From Polynucleobacter sp. 78F-HAINBA (lineage in GTDB: Bacteria; Pseudomonadota; Gammaproteobacteria; Burkholderiales; Burkholderiaceae): 64,000 bases of DNA. The position numbers and the translations under genes were made by a program. Shown here one piece after another: positions 35,671 through 45,093 of the stretch. The DNA lies in the NCBI RefSeq assembly GCF_018882325.1, contig NZ_JACVOQ010000003.1, forward strand, positions 62,001-126,000, in the 5' to 3' direction. Numbering within the stretch: position 1 is the stretch's first letter; each line of letters opens with the position of its first letter. The notes under the pieces were generated by a model. It ran no database searches and was not told the DNA's origin. It was given only the letters and a program-made list of their open reading frames with translations.

Positions 35671-36228
35671 ATGGAGCAACCATCATCTAATCGCTTTTCT
35701 CAATGCAAAGATCTTGAGCATCTGGGGTCATTGGAATTATTAAGAATTTATGCAGATGTTCTGAATACTTTGAAAGACAAGCAAATTCTGCGCACCACAA
35801 ATAGCCCAACTGGTGATTATGCGGAGCTGTTAGCGGCCAAATGGCTAGAAAAGCAAGGGCTGGCTAAAAATGCAGAAGAGGCTCTTAATAAAAATTCCCA
35901 TAAGGGATCGGATGTAATTGATGATGAGGGCACCACTTATCAAGTCAAGGGGCGGCGCATCACCGCCTCGAATCCTTCAAAGCAGCTGGGAGTTGTGAGA
36001 AATCTGTTTGAAGATGAGTTTCATTGTTTAATCGCGATTGTTTTTAATGAAGACTGGAGCGTCAAAGAGGCGGCGTTGGTGCCTATTGAGGCTCTAAAGG
36101 CTATACCGGGATCTAAGAAAGATTATGTCAATGGCCATATCTTTCACTTGAACGAAGAATTGCTCAAAGCAAGTGGTGTCAAATTAATTACGGATGATAT
36201 TAAAGGGGTGCAGCTTAGTCTTAAATAG
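35671..36228 (+). CDS. PD-(D/E)XK-like protein (DUF6998-like), unknown
   Basis: 185 residues from the ATG at 35671, preceded by GGAGG; the in-frame TTG at 35647 is rejected. The pattern SPTGDYAELLAAKWLE ... NKNSHKGSDVID ... TTYQVKGRRI has E52, D81 and QVK (91-93), the spacing of a PD-(D/E)XK nuclease core. Similar small proteins are found near restriction genes. It is under the Xre operators, divergent from the repressor. Nuclease activity is inferred from the motif. Confidence 0.65.
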   Translation: MEQPSSNRFSQCKDLEHLGSLELLRIYADVLNTLKDKQILRTTNSPTGDYAELLAAKWLEKQGLAKNAEEALNKNSHKGSDVIDDEGTTYQVKGRRITASNPSKQLGVVRNLFEDEFHCLIAIVFNEDWSVKEAALVPIEALKAIPGSKKDYVNGHIFHLNEELLKASGVKLITDDIKGVQLSLK

Positions 36229-36305
36229 ATTGTGAGCTGACACAGTTCGCATGGATTGCATCGTCAATAATTTTTTAAGCGTGATTACTAGAGAAGGGGG
36301 CTTAA

Positions 36306-36485
36306 ATGGCCAACCAGAAATGCCAAGGGTGTGGGGGAGGTATAGGCCTAAATTTTTCATCGCCCTATAAATGTAATAAATGCAGCAAGATTCTTTGCTA
36401 CAGTTGTTCAAGTAAATCTAATTCCTGTAAATCCAATCCAAAGGGTACTCCAAAATGCGACGGTTACTACCATAAGAGCTCTTAG
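36306..36485 (+). CDS. Cys-rich mini-protein, zinc-ribbon-like
   Basis: 59 residues, starting at ATG 36306 after a strong AAGGGGG. Eight Cys: C6-x2-C9, C23-x2-C26, C31-x2-C34, C41 and C51, three of the four pairs being CxxC, ending in YYHKSS. The arrangement suggests one or two zinc sites. No close family was recognised. It lies between the PD-(D/E)XK-like gene and the WYL regulator, on the same strand. The good ribosome site and the regular Cys spacing argue that it is real. Confidence 0.6.
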   Translation: MANQKCQGCGGGIGLNFSSPYKCNKCSKILCYSCSSKSNSCKSNPKGTPKCDGYYHKSS

Positions 36486-36540
36486 GTTGTGTAAGTGCTA
36501 TTAATTTTGATTGACTGGTTTGCTTGTAGGGGTGAAGGTA

Positions 36541-36567
36541 TGTAAAGCTCACAAGATGAGCTTTACA
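36541..36567. promoter_or_regulatory. 27-bp WYL operator (GCTCA-N5-TGAGC core, site 3)
   Basis: Perfect inverted repeat with 11-bp arms TGTAAAGCTCA and TGAGCTTTACA around five bases. The centre is 53 nt before the ATG at 36607. The inner 15 bp match the dyads at 34002 and 34264. Confidence 0.75.
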
Positions 36568-36606
36568 GGTAGACTTATAAAAAATTAATAAATTGAAGAG
36601 GTCCTA

Positions 36607-37587
36607 ATGGGTGACATGCAGCGCCTGCATCGTATTACCTATCTCATCCAGGCGAGAGGGTGTGTGCCTATTAAGACTTTCTTGGATGAATTGGAAATCT
36701 CCAAAGCCACCTTTAAACGGGATCTGGAGTATTTGCGTAGTCGCCTCAATGCTTCCATTGTGTTTGATCGCTTTCAAGGCGGTTATTGTTTTGAGAATCC
36801 TGAAGATATTCAGAAAATAGAATTGCCCGGCTTGTGGTTTACCGAAAAAGAGGCTACCGCTTTAGCGCTAATGCACCACCTGCTCTCTTCCTTGGATAAG
36901 GGCGGCCTCATTGGTCCTCATATTGAACCGCTGTCAGTCATCATTGATAACATCCTTGGTCAACATCAGACATCTGCCAAGGAATTGCGCAAACGGATCA
37001 AAGTATTACCCATGGCCCAGCGCAAAACCTCAGTGCAAAGTTTCGCTGAGTTAGGTAGCGCCTTACTCAATCGTCAGCGTCTACGCATTACTTATTACGC
37101 CAAAGTCAAAAATGAAACTACGCAGCGCGAGATCTCACCCCAGCAACTGATTTATTACCGAGATAACTGGTATGTAGATGCGTACTGTCACTTGCGCGAT
37201 GAATTACGCAGTTTTGCGGTAGACGGTATTCGTAGTGCAGTGATTCTGGATAAGAAGGCAAAAGAAGTGCCTGAAAAGGAGCTTAAAGATTATTTTGGGC
37301 AAAGTTATGGCCTCTTTTCCGGTAAAGCAAATAAACGGGCTAAGTTACGCTTTACTCCTGAGCAGGCCAGATGGGTGTCGACGGAGGTTTGGCACCAGGA
37401 TCAAGTAGGGTATTTTGATCGGGAAGGGTATTACATATTGGAGTTTAATTACAACCAGGATCCTGAGTTGGTGATGGATATTTTGAAATATGGCTCGGCA
37501 GTAGAAGTGCTGGCGCCAGCCAGTTTGCGGAAAAAGGTGATCGAGGAGTTAAGGGATGCAATTAACGGTTCGACTTTTGGTTGCTAG
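36607..37587 (+). CDS. WYL-domain transcriptional regulator
   Basis: 326 residues. An N-terminal winged helix (about 5-60, RLHRITYLIQARGCVPIKTF) is followed by a WYL domain (about 140-215, LRITYYAKVKNETTQREISP then DNWYVDAYCHLRDELRSFAVDGI) and a WCX C-terminal domain. These BrxR/CapW/YafY-type proteins repress defence operons and bind nucleic-acid ligands through WYL. A perfect 27-bp palindrome lies just upstream. It precedes hsdM, and the same dyad occurs twice more in the island. Confidence 0.9.
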   Translation: MGDMQRLHRITYLIQARGCVPIKTFLDELEISKATFKRDLEYLRSRLNASIVFDRFQGGYCFENPEDIQKIELPGLWFTEKEATALALMHHLLSSLDKGGLIGPHIEPLSVIIDNILGQHQTSAKELRKRIKVLPMAQRKTSVQSFAELGSALLNRQRLRITYYAKVKNETTQREISPQQLIYYRDNWYVDAYCHLRDELRSFAVDGIRSAVILDKKAKEVPEKELKDYFGQSYGLFSGKANKRAKLRFTPEQARWVSTEVWHQDQVGYFDREGYYILEFNYNQDPELVMDILKYGSAVEVLAPASLRKKVIEELRDAINGSTFGC

Positions 37588-37693
37588 ATCCCGTCCTAAA
37601 AAGTCTCTTGGAGATGTGCGCACGCAATACCTTGACCATTTAATGGTTGATGGTGCGAATATTGAGAGTGATGACGAGGAGGATGCGAGTTAA
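37556..37693 (+). CDS. Possible 45-residue acidic-tail peptide
   Basis: ATG at 37556, inside the end of the WYL gene in another frame, preceded by GAGGAG and AAGGG. It encodes 45 residues with a basic N-terminal half (VRLLVARSRPKKS) and an acidic end (DDEEDAS). No family recognised; could be a remnant or a chance frame. Confidence 0.3.
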   Translation: MQLTVRLLVARSRPKKSLGDVRTQYLDHLMVDGANIESDDEEDAS

Positions 37694-37886
37694 AGCTTGA
37701 ATTACTGTAGAAAGGCGCCTTTAAATGAGAATTGAAGACGCATTAATTGACCCATGCAACCTAGTTAACATCGTTTAGTAAGAGGTTGGGACTCGGTTAA
37801 ACTAAAAAATATCACTATCAGCGCTAGTAATAGTATTTTGATAATTTAGTTATCTGGGGTTTTAAGCCCAAAATCAAGGGAAATAG

Positions 37887-39470
37887 ATGTCAGAAGAGCA
37901 GCGTCGTCAATTACAGCAACAGCTATGGAATATTGCCAATACATTAAGAGGCAAGATGTCTGCAGACGACTTCCGAGATTACATCCTCGGATTCATCTTC
38001 TACAAGTACCTATCGGAAAAAATTGCCAACTTTGCCAATGACCAATTAAAGGGTGAGGGGCTGACATTCGAGAAATTAGATGAAAAGTCCGCTGAAGGTA
38101 AAGAATACCTAGAAGCGATCGAAGAGGCCTGCAAAGAAGAGCTAGGTTACTACCTTGCGCCTAGTGAAATGTTTGACCATCTGGCGAAAAAAGGAAATGG
38201 TGAACTGGGCTCGAACACTTTCATTCTTGGTGATCTAACCAAAGTTCTCAAAAACATTGAACAAAGTACCCTGGGTACCGAGAGTGCTGAAGAGTTTGAA
38301 CACCTCTTTGATGATATTGACCTCACCTCAGCCAAGCTGGGTAAATCTGAGGATGAGAAAAACGAACTCATTGCCAAGGTATTGGTTCACCTGAACAAAA
38401 TCAACTTCCAGCTACGTGATGCCACTGCAGATGTATTGGGTGATGCTTATGAGTATCTGATTGGTGAGTTTGCCAGTGGCGCAGGAAAAAAGGCGGGCGA
38501 GTTCTATACACCGCAGCCAGTTTCGCAACTTCTTGCTGAGCTGGTAACACTGAATAATCCAAAATTGCGAAATGTATATGACCCAACCTGCGGGTCCGGT
38601 TCGTTGTTACTGCGAGTAAAGCGGCAAGCAGAGTTTGTTGGTCATATTTACGGTCAAGAAAGAAATCCAACTACTTACAACTTGGCCCGCATGAACATGA
38701 TTTTGCATGACGTGCACTTTAGTAAGTTCGATATCAAGAATGAGGACACGCTAGAAAAACCTCAGCATCTAGAAATGAAGTTTGATGCGATTGTGGCAAA
38801 TCCACCATTTTCAACGCAATGGTCTGCCAATCCGATGTTCATGAGTGATGATCGTTTTAGCTCATACGGCAAGCTAGCCCCAAGCAGCAAAGCTGACCTG
38901 GCCTTCGTGCAGCACATGGTTTACCACTTATCAGAAGAAGGCACCATGGCAGTTGTTTTGTCTCACGGCGTTTTATTCCGCGGCGGCGCAGAGGGGCACA
39001 TTCGGCAATACCTCATTGAAAAGATGAACTGCTTAGATGCGGTTATTGGTTTGCCATCAAATATTTTCTTCGGCACTGGTATTCCAACTTGCATCTTAGT
39101 AATGCGTAAGTGCCGCAAGAAGAATGACAACATCTTGTTTATAGATGCCAGTAAGCACTTTGAGAAAGTCAAAACAACCAATGTGATGCGCCTCGAGCAC
39201 ATTACCAAAATTGTTCAGACATATAAAGCGCGTAAAGCAGAAGATAAATACAGTGCCATAGCCACTATTGAGGAAATCAAGGAAAACGACTGGAACCTTA
39301 ATATTCCAAGGTATGTGGATAGTTTTGAGGCTGAAGAAGAAATTGATTTAAATACTTTGTCTGCTCAACTCAAAGAGCTCGATATAGAGTCATCTAGTGT
39401 CGATAAAGAGATAGCAGTGTTTTGCAAAGAGCTTGGAATTAAGCCGCCGTTTGCAATGGGTGGTAGGTGA
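37887..39470 (+). CDS. hsdM: Type I restriction-modification methyltransferase HsdM
   Basis: 527 residues. An N-terminal helical domain (about 5-140) is followed by the N6-adenine methyltransferase: YDPTCGSGSLLL (motif I, SAM) and FDAIVANPPFSTQW (motif IV, NPPF). It methylates adenine in the recognition site together with HsdS. The stop is one base before hsdS. Confidence 0.97.
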   Translation: MSEEQRRQLQQQLWNIANTLRGKMSADDFRDYILGFIFYKYLSEKIANFANDQLKGEGLTFEKLDEKSAEGKEYLEAIEEACKEELGYYLAPSEMFDHLAKKGNGELGSNTFILGDLTKVLKNIEQSTLGTESAEEFEHLFDDIDLTSAKLGKSEDEKNELIAKVLVHLNKINFQLRDATADVLGDAYEYLIGEFASGAGKKAGEFYTPQPVSQLLAELVTLNNPKLRNVYDPTCGSGSLLLRVKRQAEFVGHIYGQERNPTTYNLARMNMILHDVHFSKFDIKNEDTLEKPQHLEMKFDAIVANPPFSTQWSANPMFMSDDRFSSYGKLAPSSKADLAFVQHMVYHLSEEGTMAVVLSHGVLFRGGAEGHIRQYLIEKMNCLDAVIGLPSNIFFGTGIPTCILVMRKCRKKNDNILFIDASKHFEKVKTTNVMRLEHITKIVQTYKARKAEDKYSAIATIEEIKENDWNLNIPRYVDSFEAEEEIDLNTLSAQLKELDIESSSVDKEIAVFCKELGIKPPFAMGGR

Positions 39471-39471
39471 T

Positions 39472-40719
39472 ATGAATACGCCAACATTAAGGTTTAAACC
39501 GCAATCCGGAAAATCTTTAAATAATTGGGCAAAGATTTCGCTTGGCGATTACATTGAAGGCCATAAAGGGGGCGCCCCACTTCGTCCATCGGATTTTTTG
39601 CTAAAGGGTAACTTTGAGGTTATTCCTAAAAAAGCTATATCTAGCGGCGGGAAGCTCCAGCTTGATGAGGCAAACCCAACATATTGCACCGAATCTTTTT
39701 TTCTAGGGAATCAAAGGTCTGTAGTTGATGAAAGTTACCTTATTACTACTTTGCGAGATTTGGTTCCTTCTGGGCCAAGCATTGGTTATATAGTCAAAAT
39801 TTGTTCAGAAGCTAAATATCTTTTAGCGCAAGGCGTGTATGGAATCAAGATAAAGCCAGGACTTGAAGAGGATTTTCTAATCCAGTATTCAAATACTATT
39901 AAATATAGAGAGCTGATGCGAACAATGATGGTTGGAAGCACTCAGGTTCATATACGAAATGGTGACTTCTTTAAATTACAGCTTCATATCCCATCCATTG
40001 ATGAGCAGCAAAAAATTGCCTCATTCCTCTCCAAGATCGACCAAAAAATCTCCCTTCTAACTAAAAAGCACGAGCTCCTTGTTCAATACAAAAAAGGAGT
40101 GATGCAGCAAATCTTTAGCCAAGAAATTCGGTGTAAGGATAAGGAGGGGAAGGATTTTCCGGAGTGGGAAGAGTTATCTCTTTCCGAGTGTGCTCAGATA
40201 ATAGGTGGAGGGACGCCTGAAACAAGCAACAGCACTTATTGGGGTGGAACCATTCAGTGGTTTACGCCTACCGAGCTAAAGAAAAAATATGTTTCAACAA
40301 GCATTAGAAAAATTACAGATTTAGGACTTAGAAATTCATCGGCGAAACTATTGCCTGTAGGAGTGGTTCTATTCTCATCTAGAGCCACAGTTGGGGATGT
40401 TGCGATTTCATTAAATGAATGTTGCACTAATCAAGGGTTTCAATCTTTTATTCCTAAATCTGGGAATAGCAATGAATTCCTTTACTACTGGATATCAAAT
40501 AATAAAAAACTGTTTCTTGAAAAGGCTAGCGGCTCGACCTTTCTCGAGATAAGCAAAAAAGAGATTGAAAAAATATCGGTTCAAATTCCATCAATAGAAG
40601 AGCAAGAGAAAATCGCGATTTTTTTGTCTGGTGTTGATAAGAAGATTGAATTCATTCAATCCCAGCTAGAGCTAACCAAACAATACAAGCGGGGCCTCTT
40701 ACAACAGATGTTTATCTAA
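39472..40719 (+). CDS. hsdS: Type I specificity subunit HsdS
   Basis: 415 residues from the ATG at 39472, one base after the hsdM stop. Two target-recognition domains (about 20-155 and 225-365) are separated by a conserved coiled-coil region IPSIDEQQKIASFLSKIDQKI, repeated at the end as IPSIEEQEKIAIFLSGVDKKI. This twofold layout sets the bipartite DNA target. The target itself cannot be read from sequence. Confidence 0.95.
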   Translation: MNTPTLRFKPQSGKSLNNWAKISLGDYIEGHKGGAPLRPSDFLLKGNFEVIPKKAISSGGKLQLDEANPTYCTESFFLGNQRSVVDESYLITTLRDLVPSGPSIGYIVKICSEAKYLLAQGVYGIKIKPGLEEDFLIQYSNTIKYRELMRTMMVGSTQVHIRNGDFFKLQLHIPSIDEQQKIASFLSKIDQKISLLTKKHELLVQYKKGVMQQIFSQEIRCKDKEGKDFPEWEELSLSECAQIIGGGTPETSNSTYWGGTIQWFTPTELKKKYVSTSIRKITDLGLRNSSAKLLPVGVVLFSSRATVGDVAISLNECCTNQGFQSFIPKSGNSNEFLYYWISNNKKLFLEKASGSTFLEISKKEIEKISVQIPSIEEQEKIAIFLSGVDKKIEFIQSQLELTKQYKRGLLQQMFI

Positions 40720-40720
40720 T

Positions 40721-43585
40721 ATGGTCATTCAATCTGAAGCCGCGCTAGAAGAGGCGCTCATCAAGCAACTGCAGTCAATGGAGTACACCCGTGTCGAGAT
40801 TCTCGATGAATCTGCCATGCTGGCTAATCTAAAGCGTCAGCTTGAAATCCATAACGAGAACACTCACCACATTCCCAGCCTGCGATTTAGCGATAAGGAA
40901 TATGAGCAAATCCTCAATAAGCTCAATACCGGCAACGTCTTTGATCGCTCTCAAATTCTTCGAGATAAGTTTGCCTTAAAGCGTGATAACGGCGATGTTA
41001 TTTGGATCACTTTTCTAAACCATGTTGACTGGTGTCAAAACGAGTTCCAGGTCACCAATCAAGTATCTGTAGAGGGTAAGCGCAAGAATCGCTATGACGT
41101 CACGATCCTGATTAATGGCTTGCCCTTAGTGCAGATTGAGCTAAAACGTCGCGGGATGGATCTCAAGGTCGCCTTTGACCAGATCATTCGATATAAGCAT
41201 GAATCTTATGATGCAGGCTATGGCTTGTTTCAGTATGTCCAGCTCTTTGTCATTAGCAATGGAGTCAATACTAAGTATTTCTCTAACAATAAGAGCATTA
41301 AAGAGTTCACCTTTAAGCAGACCTTCTTCTGGTCAACTAAAGAAAACAAGCGCATCTCAGACTTACATGAATTCAGTGCTGAATTCTTAAAGCCTTGCCA
41401 TATCGCAAAGATGATTTCTCGCTATATGGTACTGACCGTGGATAAGTTGATGCTGGTCATGCGTCCTTATCAATACTATGCAGTTGAAGCCTTGCTAGAG
41501 AAAGTTAAAACCAGTAAGTCCAATGCCTACATTTGGCACACCACGGGCTCAGGCAAGACGCTAACCTCTTTTAAAACCAGTCAAATTGTCTCAGAACTGC
41601 CCGAGGTGGATAAGGTCATCTTTGTCGTGGATAGAAAAGACCTGGACTATCAAACCGAGAGGGAGTTCAACCATTTTGAGGAAGGCTCAGTTGATAGCGC
41701 TCCCAATACTTCTGAATTAGTTAAAAAGCTCAATGACCCAAGCTCAAAGATTGTTTTAACCACCATCCAGAAGCTCAATAACGCTATCACTCGTGATAGG
41801 CACTCCATCAAGATGGATGGCCTAAAGGATAAGCGGATCATCTTCATCTTTGATGAGTGCCACCGTAGTCAATTTGGTGAGAATCATAAAAATATCAAGC
41901 AGTTCTTTAATCACTGCCAAATGTTTGGCTTTACCGGAACGCCGATTCTGGAGGAGAACGCCTCCACTCAGGGTGGTCGCAAACAGACGACTGCCGACCT
42001 GTTCGGCACTTGTTTGCATAAATACCTGATTGTCGATGCGATTCGCGATGAGAACGTGTTGCGCTTCTCGGTGGAGTATGTGGGGCGCTATAAGAAAAAG
42101 GAGTCTGGCAGTCACTTGGATATCGATGTGGAATCGATTGATACCAAGGAGCTGATGGAGGCCGATGACCGTCTCAGTAAGATCACTGACTACATCATTG
42201 AGCATCATCGTCAAAAGACTAAGCATCCCGACTTTACGGCCATGTTCTGCGTGGATAGCGTTAGCTCACTTATCAGGTATTACGACTTATTTAAGAAGAA
42301 GATTGCTGAGACTGGATCAGATTTAAAAATAGCCACCATCTTTAGCTATCAACAAAATGAAGCCAATCCAGAGGCCGATGGCACAGGAGCCATTCCCGAA
42401 GAGGATGGGGTAGAGCCCGAAAAGACTGCCTATAGCCGTGATAAGTTAGATCAGTACATTAATGACTACAACGAGATGTTTGGCACGAAGTTCTCGACTA
42501 AAGATAGCCAGGACTATTACAACTACTACAAGGATATTGCCAAGCGCACCAAAGAGGGCAAGATTGACATTCTGTTGGTGGTCAATATGTTCCTAACGGG
42601 CTTTGATAGCAAGTTACTTAATACCTTGTATGTAGACAAGAATCTGAAGTATCACGGTTTGATTCAGGCGTTCTCGCGTACCAACCGCATCCTTAATGAA
42701 AAGAAATCTCAAGGCAACATCGTTTGCTTTCGAAATCTCAAGGCAAAGACGGATGAGGCGATTACCTTGTTCTCTAATAAGGACGCTAAAGAAACAGTTC
42801 TGCTAGAGCCCTATGAGAATTATGTTGAAAAATACAACCAGGCAGTTGAGCTCCTTCTCCAGTTAACGCCATCCGTATCCTCGGTGGATGACCTGCCCGA
42901 TGAAAAAGCTCAGCTTGAGTTTGTGACCCGTTTTAGAGAGCTACTTAAACTGAAGAACGTGCTCACCACCTTTACCGACTATCAAGAGGGCGATCTGGCG
43001 CTTTCTGAGCAAAAATTTGAAGATTACAAGTCCAAGTACCTGGATATCTACGACCGCGTCAAGCATGAGAATGCCAAAGAGAAAGATTCCATTCTGAATG
43101 ACGTGGACTTTGAAATTGTCCTGATTCATCGTGATCAAATTAATGTTGCGTACATCATCCTGTTGTTAACCGAATGGTTAAAAAATGGTGGCAAGGGCAA
43201 AAAGGGCGAGGGAATCAAAAAGCAGATTGATGACTACTTGTCTGGCGAGATTCAATTGCGCTCTAAGAGGGCCCTTATTGAGCAATTTATTGAGGAAAGT
43301 CTTAGTGGCCTATCTCCTGATGGAGTTGCGGAAGAGTTTGATGTGTTTTGGGCCAAGAAGAAGAAAGCAGCCTTTGATGCGTTATGTCAGTCCGAGAAGA
43401 TTGATGGAAAGAAACTTCAAGCCCTGCTAGAGAGTTATGAATTTACAAATCAAGCCCCAAGGTCTGAGGAGTTAATTGAGGTGCTGGAGCAGAAGCCGAA
43501 AATTTTAGAGCGCAAATCAACCCTTAATAGAGTCGGGGATGCAATTGCCAAGTTTATAGATACCTTTATAGAGGGCATGGGATGA
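40721..43585 (+). CDS. hsdR: Type I restriction endonuclease HsdR
   Basis: 954 residues. The N-terminal nuclease domain has YDVTILINGLPLVQIELKRRG (D...ELK). The SF2 motor has TTGSGKT (Walker A), FIFDECHRSQFG (DECH) and TGTPI. A C-terminal helical domain contacts HsdM/HsdS. All catalytic motifs are present, so the type I system is probably active. One base separates it from hsdS. Confidence 0.97.
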   Translation: MVIQSEAALEEALIKQLQSMEYTRVEILDESAMLANLKRQLEIHNENTHHIPSLRFSDKEYEQILNKLNTGNVFDRSQILRDKFALKRDNGDVIWITFLNHVDWCQNEFQVTNQVSVEGKRKNRYDVTILINGLPLVQIELKRRGMDLKVAFDQIIRYKHESYDAGYGLFQYVQLFVISNGVNTKYFSNNKSIKEFTFKQTFFWSTKENKRISDLHEFSAEFLKPCHIAKMISRYMVLTVDKLMLVMRPYQYYAVEALLEKVKTSKSNAYIWHTTGSGKTLTSFKTSQIVSELPEVDKVIFVVDRKDLDYQTEREFNHFEEGSVDSAPNTSELVKKLNDPSSKIVLTTIQKLNNAITRDRHSIKMDGLKDKRIIFIFDECHRSQFGENHKNIKQFFNHCQMFGFTGTPILEENASTQGGRKQTTADLFGTCLHKYLIVDAIRDENVLRFSVEYVGRYKKKESGSHLDIDVESIDTKELMEADDRLSKITDYIIEHHRQKTKHPDFTAMFCVDSVSSLIRYYDLFKKKIAETGSDLKIATIFSYQQNEANPEADGTGAIPEEDGVEPEKTAYSRDKLDQYINDYNEMFGTKFSTKDSQDYYNYYKDIAKRTKEGKIDILLVVNMFLTGFDSKLLNTLYVDKNLKYHGLIQAFSRTNRILNEKKSQGNIVCFRNLKAKTDEAITLFSNKDAKETVLLEPYENYVEKYNQAVELLLQLTPSVSSVDDLPDEKAQLEFVTRFRELLKLKNVLTTFTDYQEGDLALSEQKFEDYKSKYLDIYDRVKHENAKEKDSILNDVDFEIVLIHRDQINVAYIILLLTEWLKNGGKGKKGEGIKKQIDDYLSGEIQLRSKRALIEQFIEESLSGLSPDGVAEEFDVFWAKKKKAAFDALCQSEKIDGKKLQALLESYEFTNQAPRSEELIEVLEQKPKILERKSTLNRVGDAIAKFIDTFIEGMG

Positions 43586-43630
43586 TCAAGCTGGACACCC
43601 CAAGGGCTCTGCAAAGTACATGACTGCCAG

Positions 43631-43650
43631 CCACTAAGATTATTTAGTGG
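43631..43650 (+). terminator. Possible terminator after hsdR
   Basis: Stem CCACTAA/TTAGTGG with a 6-nt loop, 45 nt after the hsdR stop. No T-run follows, so it may be only a processing or pause hairpin. Confidence 0.3.
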
Positions 43651-43781
43651 TAAATTGGCAAAGCAAGATCTGATAAAAATTATCAAAGTAATTGGTGCGG
43701 CTTTGTTGTAAATAGAATGCTTTTAAATAGCCCCGGAGGCATACAAATTAGTCGAGATACCTTGTTTAGATTAATGGCCAA

Positions 43782-45068
43782 TTAACCATTCAGTCGCGTT
43801 TCAATTTGCTCCGCCAAATTCTCAATCTTAGCAACGACGGCAGTTCCGTATTTATTAACTTTCTCTTTGACAATCGGCGCCATGTACGAATCAGTACGAA
43901 ATATATCGACATAAGGGGCGTACATCGCGTGAAGACTATCCGCCCAATCACTTTTCTTTGGCTGCCGAGTAGATTGACCGATTGAATTCCAAGTTGAGGA
44001 ATGGAGCACCCTAATACAGGTTGCAAACCCCGGAGCCAGTCTATCCACATCTGCCGATGTATGACCTTGTAGAGAAATGTTGGATGGCTGGGATGCAAGC
44101 CGCTTTGCAAGGGCAACGACCAATTCATCCTGCTGGTTTAACCACCATAACGTATCTATAGCAGGAAACAGCGGGGATATATTTAACTCAGATCCGGACT
44201 CCCTTAATTTTTCAACCTCTCCTTTAAGGATTGAAATATTTTTGGAGGTTTGCTGAATCACTTCAAGCATGCTGTCAGAGGAGCCTCGAACCCAGTCAGT
44301 GAAGGGCGATAATTTGTCGGAATGATTGTAAAACCATCGAATCATCCAACTCGGATCACGCAAGCTAGCTAGAAATGCTTCTTGAGCTTGGGCGCGAGTA
44401 GCTTTCCCTGTCACGTACTTCCCGAGAACTAGAGCATCTTGTTCTCGCATCGGATACTGCTGAAGAATTTCGGCCAAGGCAATTTCCTGCTTTGCGAGTA
44501 TCTCGTTCATGGCATTCGTCGGCTGCCCATTCTTGAAAAACTGTTTTTTGAGTTTTCTTCTTGTCTCTCGATTAAGGCCATGCTGCTTTGCGGCCACATC
44601 AAGCTCTCGAATACCTTCGAGCCAAGACGCTGGTGAAATGACACCCGTCATTTCTGGAAACCAATCGCCGGAATAAGAGTAAACGACCAGCGAGGCAGTT
44701 TCTGGTACGCGAAGACTTAAATTTTGCAGCTCCATCTGAAGGATGCGGTCAAAAGAGATCAGAGCCTGTGTCTTACATAACCTAACCAATAACTCAGATC
44801 TTCTTACCGAGGCGTCAATACCCTGATTCTCTAATGGCGCCATTTCGCTCAGAAGAGTCCCGGAATACCAAAATTCGACAGCACCCGAATCAGCCCATCT
44901 AATTAGCCGCTCCCTCAATTCGTCCAATTGCGGGGTGCAGCATTTTTCATCAGAAAGTATTGAATAATCGGCGCTGTCGAGAAATACCCGAATGGGTCGC
45001 CGCTCCTCATCATCAAATTTGAGGCTTGGTAAAGCATTGGTTAAATCTTGTGGGGGTATGTTCAACAT
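43782..45068 (-). CDS. PIN-like-domain protein, unknown
   Basis: 428 residues. The N-terminus RPIRVFLDSADYSILSD and the late motif DSLHAMYAPYVDIFRTDSYM are spaced like the first and last acidic clusters of an expanded PIN domain. The middle is a long helical insert (about 150-310). No membrane segment. A PIN-type ribonuclease is the best reading, but family placement is uncertain. It follows the 179-residue gene by 25 nt on the same strand, suggesting a two-gene toxin/antitoxin- or defence-like unit. Confidence 0.6.
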   Translation of the reverse strand: MLNIPPQDLTNALPSLKFDDEERRPIRVFLDSADYSILSDEKCCTPQLDELRERLIRWADSGAVEFWYSGTLLSEMAPLENQGIDASVRRSELLVRLCKTQALISFDRILQMELQNLSLRVPETASLVVYSYSGDWFPEMTGVISPASWLEGIRELDVAAKQHGLNRETRRKLKKQFFKNGQPTNAMNEILAKQEIALAEILQQYPMREQDALVLGKYVTGKATRAQAQEAFLASLRDPSWMIRWFYNHSDKLSPFTDWVRGSSDSMLEVIQQTSKNISILKGEVEKLRESGSELNISPLFPAIDTLWWLNQQDELVVALAKRLASQPSNISLQGHTSADVDRLAPGFATCIRVLHSSTWNSIGQSTRQPKKSDWADSLHAMYAPYVDIFRTDSYMAPIVKEKVNKYGTAVVAKIENLAEQIETRLNG

Positions 45069-45093
45069 GTTAGCAGTTGAGTCATCCTAGTCA

